A stretch of 64,000 nucleotides of DNA from NCBI RefSeq assembly GCF_020921035.1, contig NC_063158.1, positions 2,090,001 through 2,154,000 on the forward strand. Direction: 5' to 3'. The translations under genes were made by a program, and so were the position numbers. Below the pieces are notes generated by a model. It ran no database searches. It saw only the letters and a program-made list of their open reading frames with translations, and was not told where the DNA came from. Shown piece after piece: positions 59,574-64,000 of the stretch (position 1 is the stretch's first letter; each line of letters begins with the position of its first letter). This DNA is from Rhodamnia argentea (lineage: Eukaryota > Streptophyta > Magnoliopsida > Myrtales > Myrtaceae).

Positions 59574-60082
59574 GATAAAAGTATTAAAAAAGTCATAAAT
59601 TTATTATAGTAGAACTAACTTTTATTTAGACCAATTTAGTCCTAATTTTTTTTACATTGGAATTAATTTAATCCATCTGCCTAGTTTCCATTGAAAATCG
59701 CTGACATGGACGCTAGCCGTCCCACGTAACACCGCCAACGCCGACGTGGATAATTTTTTTATAATTTTTTTTATTCTTTTCCTTACTTTTTTTCTCCCCC
59801 TTCTTTTTACTGGTGGTCGGCCTTGACTAGGCGAGGGGGAGCACCGGAGGCCTCCCTTGCCAAATTTCGCTAGGCCAACCCTCGCGGTGACTAGTCACAT
59901 CGGTGCCAGCGATACCATGTAAGATGGCCAATGTCCACATCAGCAGTTTTTGGCCTAAATTAATTGGATGGAGTGAGTTACTACAATGCAAAAAGGTCTA
60001 GGACTAAATTGATCCAATAAAAAAGTTTAGGACTGAATTGATACCAATACAATTAGGCTTAGGACTTTTTTAATACATTTCC
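59574..60082. mobile_element. Mutator-like MITE, 509 bp
   Basis: The left end GATAAAAGTATTAAAAAAGTC pairs with the right end GACTTTTTTAATACATTTCC. Flanking CGACAAATTT (59564-59573) and CCGCAAATTT (60083-60092) fit a 10-bp target duplication with two mismatches. The interior has complementary words TTAGTCCTAA/TTAGGACTGAATTGA and a GC-richer centre. Same style as 35151-35632. Confidence 0.55.
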
Positions 60083-60321
60083 CCGCAAATTTTCTTGATC
60101 CACTTGCGAGAAACAAGACCATACAAGCGAACATTAGAAGATTCAACCTTGCCCTTAAACGATTTCCATGAACTAATTTACCGTGCTGATGCAATGCGAC
60201 CCGTGCTAATGATTGAACAAGGGAACTTTCAGATTAAATAGAGCCGGGTGCGGTTGAACGAAATAGAGAGGAGCTTACTCATTTCGGACCTATTTCCTAT
60301 CCAATGGGGGAAGTAGACTAG

Positions 60322-61232
60322 GAGTGTCAAAAGTTGTGTACGGCACTTATTTTAGTGCCAAAAGTTTCCATCGGATTATGTAAGTGTTACAATTTTTTAA
60401 AAACGATAAGTTAAGTGCCTACTCCAATTTACTTAGCCAGAAATCTGCATTTTTTTATTACTATTTGTAGTTGACGTGGCTAGTCAGCAATTAAAAAAAA
60501 TAAAAGTTGAAAAGACATAATGAAAAATAAAAAAATACAAGCTTAATTAGATTAAAAAATAAAAAAGCCAAAAATTCAAAAAAAAATACAAATTTTTTAA
60601 AATAAATTAAAATTAGATTTAAAAATTTGCTAAAACTAATTTTTTTTTAGAATGCAAATTTTTGTTAAATTTAAATTTTAAAATAGGCATAAAAATTTAT
60701 CATAAAAAAGATAGAAAAAAAATTAACAAAAGAGAGGGGGTGGAGAATAACCAAGCGGCGAATTTTTTTTTTAAAATTTTTCATCTTTTTTAATTTTTTA
60801 AATGTTTCTTATTTTTGTTATTTTTTATATTTTAGTTTTTTCTAAATTTTTTTAGAACTTGTTAATTTCTCCCCTCTTTTCTTTAGTTTTTTTACTTCAA
60901 CCTCTTTTTTTGAATTTTAATTTTTTTGTTAAATTGTTAAGATTATTTTTAAATTTAATTTAAAAAAGTTTCAATTTAAAAAATAGTTTTTAGAACATTT
61001 TTAAATCTAATTTAAATTTATTTTAAGTTCTGAAGTCCCCGTGGAATTAATTTCTTTTAAAAAAATTCCACTTTATATTAAAATTTTAATTATAAATGTC
61101 ACGTATTAATTTTGGCTGAAATATCTCGTCGAGGCACGTAACTAGTCGTTTTTTCTCAGATTTGGCACTTAATTAATTCGGCGAAAACTTTTGATATTAA
61201 AGTGAGCGTTGCATATCACTTTTATCACTGCT
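60322..61232. mobile_element. Large inverted-repeat relative of the 36792 foldback
   Basis: The left arm GTCAAAAGTTGTGTACGGCA and TTTTAGTGCCAAAAGTTTCC pair imperfectly with the right arm AAAACTTTTGATATTAAAGT and GAGCGTTGCATATCAC. The first word also matches the ends of 36792-37220 (CATAAGTTGTGTACGGCGCT). The interior (60490-61080) is extremely AT-rich and non-coding. Borders are approximate and no clean target duplication was found. Confidence 0.5.
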
Positions 61233-62627
61233 AGTATTCTTCTCCTCCTATGCAACTATGTACGCACGACTGACGTGCGCTTATCATGGATGAGCAACTG
61301 TACAATAACTTATTTAAAGCCTCAAAAAAATCACAAGCATGAAGAGAGCGGTGGTCATTCAATGGGCGGTCCCTGCGTCCCCTCCCTTTTCCACGCGCAA
61401 CTTGGCCGTAGCTTTTAGCTTCGAGGCTCGTCCCACTCCAAAAGTTTGGTACGTTCCAAATCCAAGTTGTCTAAATCTTACGCGCGAGGAAGATTAAACA
61501 AAGGAATGGGAGAAAAAGTCCACCTTCCGAAGCGTGTTTGGAGGAGATAGTTGAACCGCCACGGCGGGGACGCTGGGATCACGCCTGGAGTCAACAAGAG
61601 CGGCACTGAATTATTACCCAAGTTGAACCCTCAATGAGCACTTTAGCGTAACGGAAGTAGTACCAAAAACCGAAGATATTGCCCATGGCAATAGTTTAGG
61701 GATGCATGAGGTGTATAAAGTGCCAGTCTTGCGTGCGAGGGACAAGGCCACCGGCATGCTTCACCGACCCTGGTGCCGGGCCAAAACATCCTCCTCGACA
61801 ATGGAGAGAACAAGAAGAAATTGCTGGAATTTGTTTCAATGAATCTAGATCCGACAATATTCAAGTAATAGCGAAGAGATCTCCATCATAACATTCATTC
61901 TTGTGATGTGATTACTCGTATAAGGCGTAGAAGAAAGGACTTATTGACCCGCCATCTAATAGGTCCATCGAAACTTCGCGGTTTTGCCGATGTGAGTTGG
62001 TTAAGAAAGTCAACGATTCAATGAACCATCGGCACGCCCATCTCTATCCGGCATACAACGATGTGCATGAACATCATCGATAAACTTCGCTTCGGGCAGT
62101 ACAAAGAGATTCATGAATCCCCCATATAGTTGAGGGACATGAAGGGGAAAAAAACAAAAAACAAAAAAACCAAGGGGAAGTAATGGCTGCACATTGCCGT
62201 AAGCCCAAGGGAAAGTAACTTGAATTGAGAAAGTATGTAGCTGGGTCCAGTACGGGGCACTATCATTATCTCTTTCATGATCTTTGCGCAATATCAATAC
62301 GTGCTCCTTTCTTTTGCTTTAGCCATCACGATGGTAGATAGTGATTTTTAGATCCTTTGGGCTATGTACTAGGGAATAATATTAGAGTGGAGACTACTAG
62401 TCCTAGCTAGGGTTGAGATTTTTAGAAGGATCTACTCATAAAAGAAGGTGAATGTTGGAAAGGTACTGATTGTGAAATTGGTTTGGTGGTGGAGTGGTGG
62501 GGTTGCATTGCATGGACCCAAATCTTGAGTTTTCTAGGTTCCTTTAAAACATGGTGGGTTGGGGGGAAGCTTCTCTAGTTCGTTTAGTTATGTGTGAAAA
62601 GCAAATGTTGTTCATGAGGTTTGTTAG

Positions 62628-62667
<40 letters not shown>

Positions 62668-64000
62668 AGATAGAATCGACCTGAATATTGTTTGATGAAC
62701 GTATGTGTAAAGATCCGATTGTACAACTCAATGACTCAATGTTGGGCACTAACCACATCTATTCACACTCTGCGACTTGGGTTGAAAGGAGCTCGACACT
62801 GTACTGACCGCGCGAGTAAAGATCATTGGAGATTTCACTGATGAGGGGAACAGGTATGTACATAGTTTACGTCAAGAACTTATAATCAGATGTCATTGCT
62901 TATGAAGCCAGATGAACATATTCTAAAGGGAAATATATTGCCATCAAACTCACGGCATCTCCTAAGTCCACTTGAATGGACTCCTCACTAATTAGTGCTT
63001 GTCTGGTGGAAGCAGTTCTTTCACCATTTAGATCAAATGGATTCCAATATCAGGAGCTCCCCACGTCAAACCCTAGATGAACCTTAAATGAGTTGGGAAA
63101 GAGTTTCATATATGAGTAGAATTTACCCGTCTCTCCGTCAACAGAAGGTCATTTGGCTTCATCAAGAACTGCAAAATAGCATCCTCGGTGGAGAGAGGAG
63201 CACGGGGACGAAGCAAATGGGTTGGTTATAGTTGGAAAAGAGTGGAGAGAGAGATCAGGACCACATGAAAAAAAAAAATTAACAGAACTGGTTCGGATGT
63301 TGGTGCCAGAGCCAAAGGTATTTACGGGCATTCACATTTTAGTTCTAATTTGCACTGTAGTAGCTTCATTGAGGACTAATGGAAGCAGAAGCAGAGTATG
63401 GCATCCTCATTTGTCATTCCCAAGAATCAGTCACCGCATAAATAATGCTAGTGTCAAATTACAATGATAGGAGTTTTCCAAATGTGCCAAAACAAACAAA
63501 TCCTCCTCTCAAAGAGAACTACAACACCAACTCTTTCCAAGCCCTCTCTCACTACTCGATGATCCCCTCCGTTACATCTTCTATCCAAGCATCTCAACAT
63601 CATCACCACGCTAAAAGAGAAACAATAGAGAACATATATCTCGTTTATGTCCTAGCATGACAAGGAAAGAGAGAACAATAACCTTGTCCCAGCTGACCCG
63701 GCAAAAAAGCTAGTGATTGTACAGCCGCCTTTCTCTCCTCTAAAACTCAGCTGCAATATACATTTCGGTGCATGCAACTAAATCTCTACAAAAATTTTCA
63801 GCGTTTCCTGGACACGAGGCTCACCGTCTTCCCCTCCACAGAGAATTTCCTACTGCTTCCCAGCTGCAGCAACAAACAAAAACTCACTCAAATTTGCTCA
63901 AAGACCAACTTGCAAATCGTAGCAAATCAATAGTCCCAAAAGATATCAAACAGCAACAGCACCAAGAGAAATTTTTGAATTCATCATGAGGGCACAAGTT
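61233..64000. other. Intergenic DNA to the window edge, no gene supported
   Basis: Contains a CT microsatellite at 62631-62664 and short frames without recognisable domains. The last 500 bases are less AT-rich and could belong to a gene continuing beyond the edge, but no exon can be defended. Confidence 0.4.

Overview
The window is nuclear DNA of a flowering plant, most likely a woody core eudicot. Its genes have GT-AG introns and plant-specific families: WRKY factors and a class B GH9 endoglucanase. It also carries Copia and Gypsy retroelements, several MITE families and pieces of plastid DNA. The GC-rich cargo inside otherwise AT-rich inverted-repeat elements is the kind of thing seen in Myrtaceae-like genomes, but that placement is a weak guess. 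No tRNA, rRNA or CRISPR array was recognised.

Layout. Positions 1-14.5 kb hold no intact gene. They contain an LTR-like end near 2.4 kb, a hAT-type element (3155-6602) with a 2.85-kb solo LTR nested in it (3417-6263), a MITE, a plastid ycf1 fragment, a Gypsy reverse transcriptase scrap, a PIF/Harbinger-type element (11105-12562), a plastid atpI fragment and a LINE-type RNase H remnant. A WDR7-like WD40 gene with nine exons, predicted 1477 aa and apparently intact, runs from 14791 to 29883. Its fifth intron holds a 5.2-kb antisense Copia element with a 5-bp target duplication, and its third intron holds a MITE. A group IIc WRKY gene (31764-30708, minus) lies tail to tail with it. Positions 32.5-38.5 kb are mainly Mutator-like inverted-repeat elements.

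From 38.6 to 58.4 kb the window is organised around a segmental duplication. The parent block has a complete GH9 endoglucanase (eight exons, 512 aa) convergent with a group IIe WRKY22/29-like gene. A second block 13 kb downstream carries only a broken last GH9 exon plus a second intact WRKY copy. A decayed Copia element with LTRs (46487-53101) lies between the blocks. A Mutator-like insertion with a 9-bp target duplication sits in copy 1 only, and copy 2 keeps the empty site. The rest (58.4-64 kb) holds two more inverted-repeat elements and no gene I can support.

How the genes relate: nothing suggests a co-regulated cluster. The WD40 protein belongs to a family tied to V-ATPase and vesicle function, GH9 acts on the cell wall, and the three WRKY genes encode nuclear regulators. 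I found no clear sign of a wholly new biological system. The most informative structures are the duplicated WRKY block with its datable insertions and the inverted-repeat elements carrying foreign cargo. All exon boundaries, protein lengths and target duplications were worked out by eye from the sequence; no database was searched.
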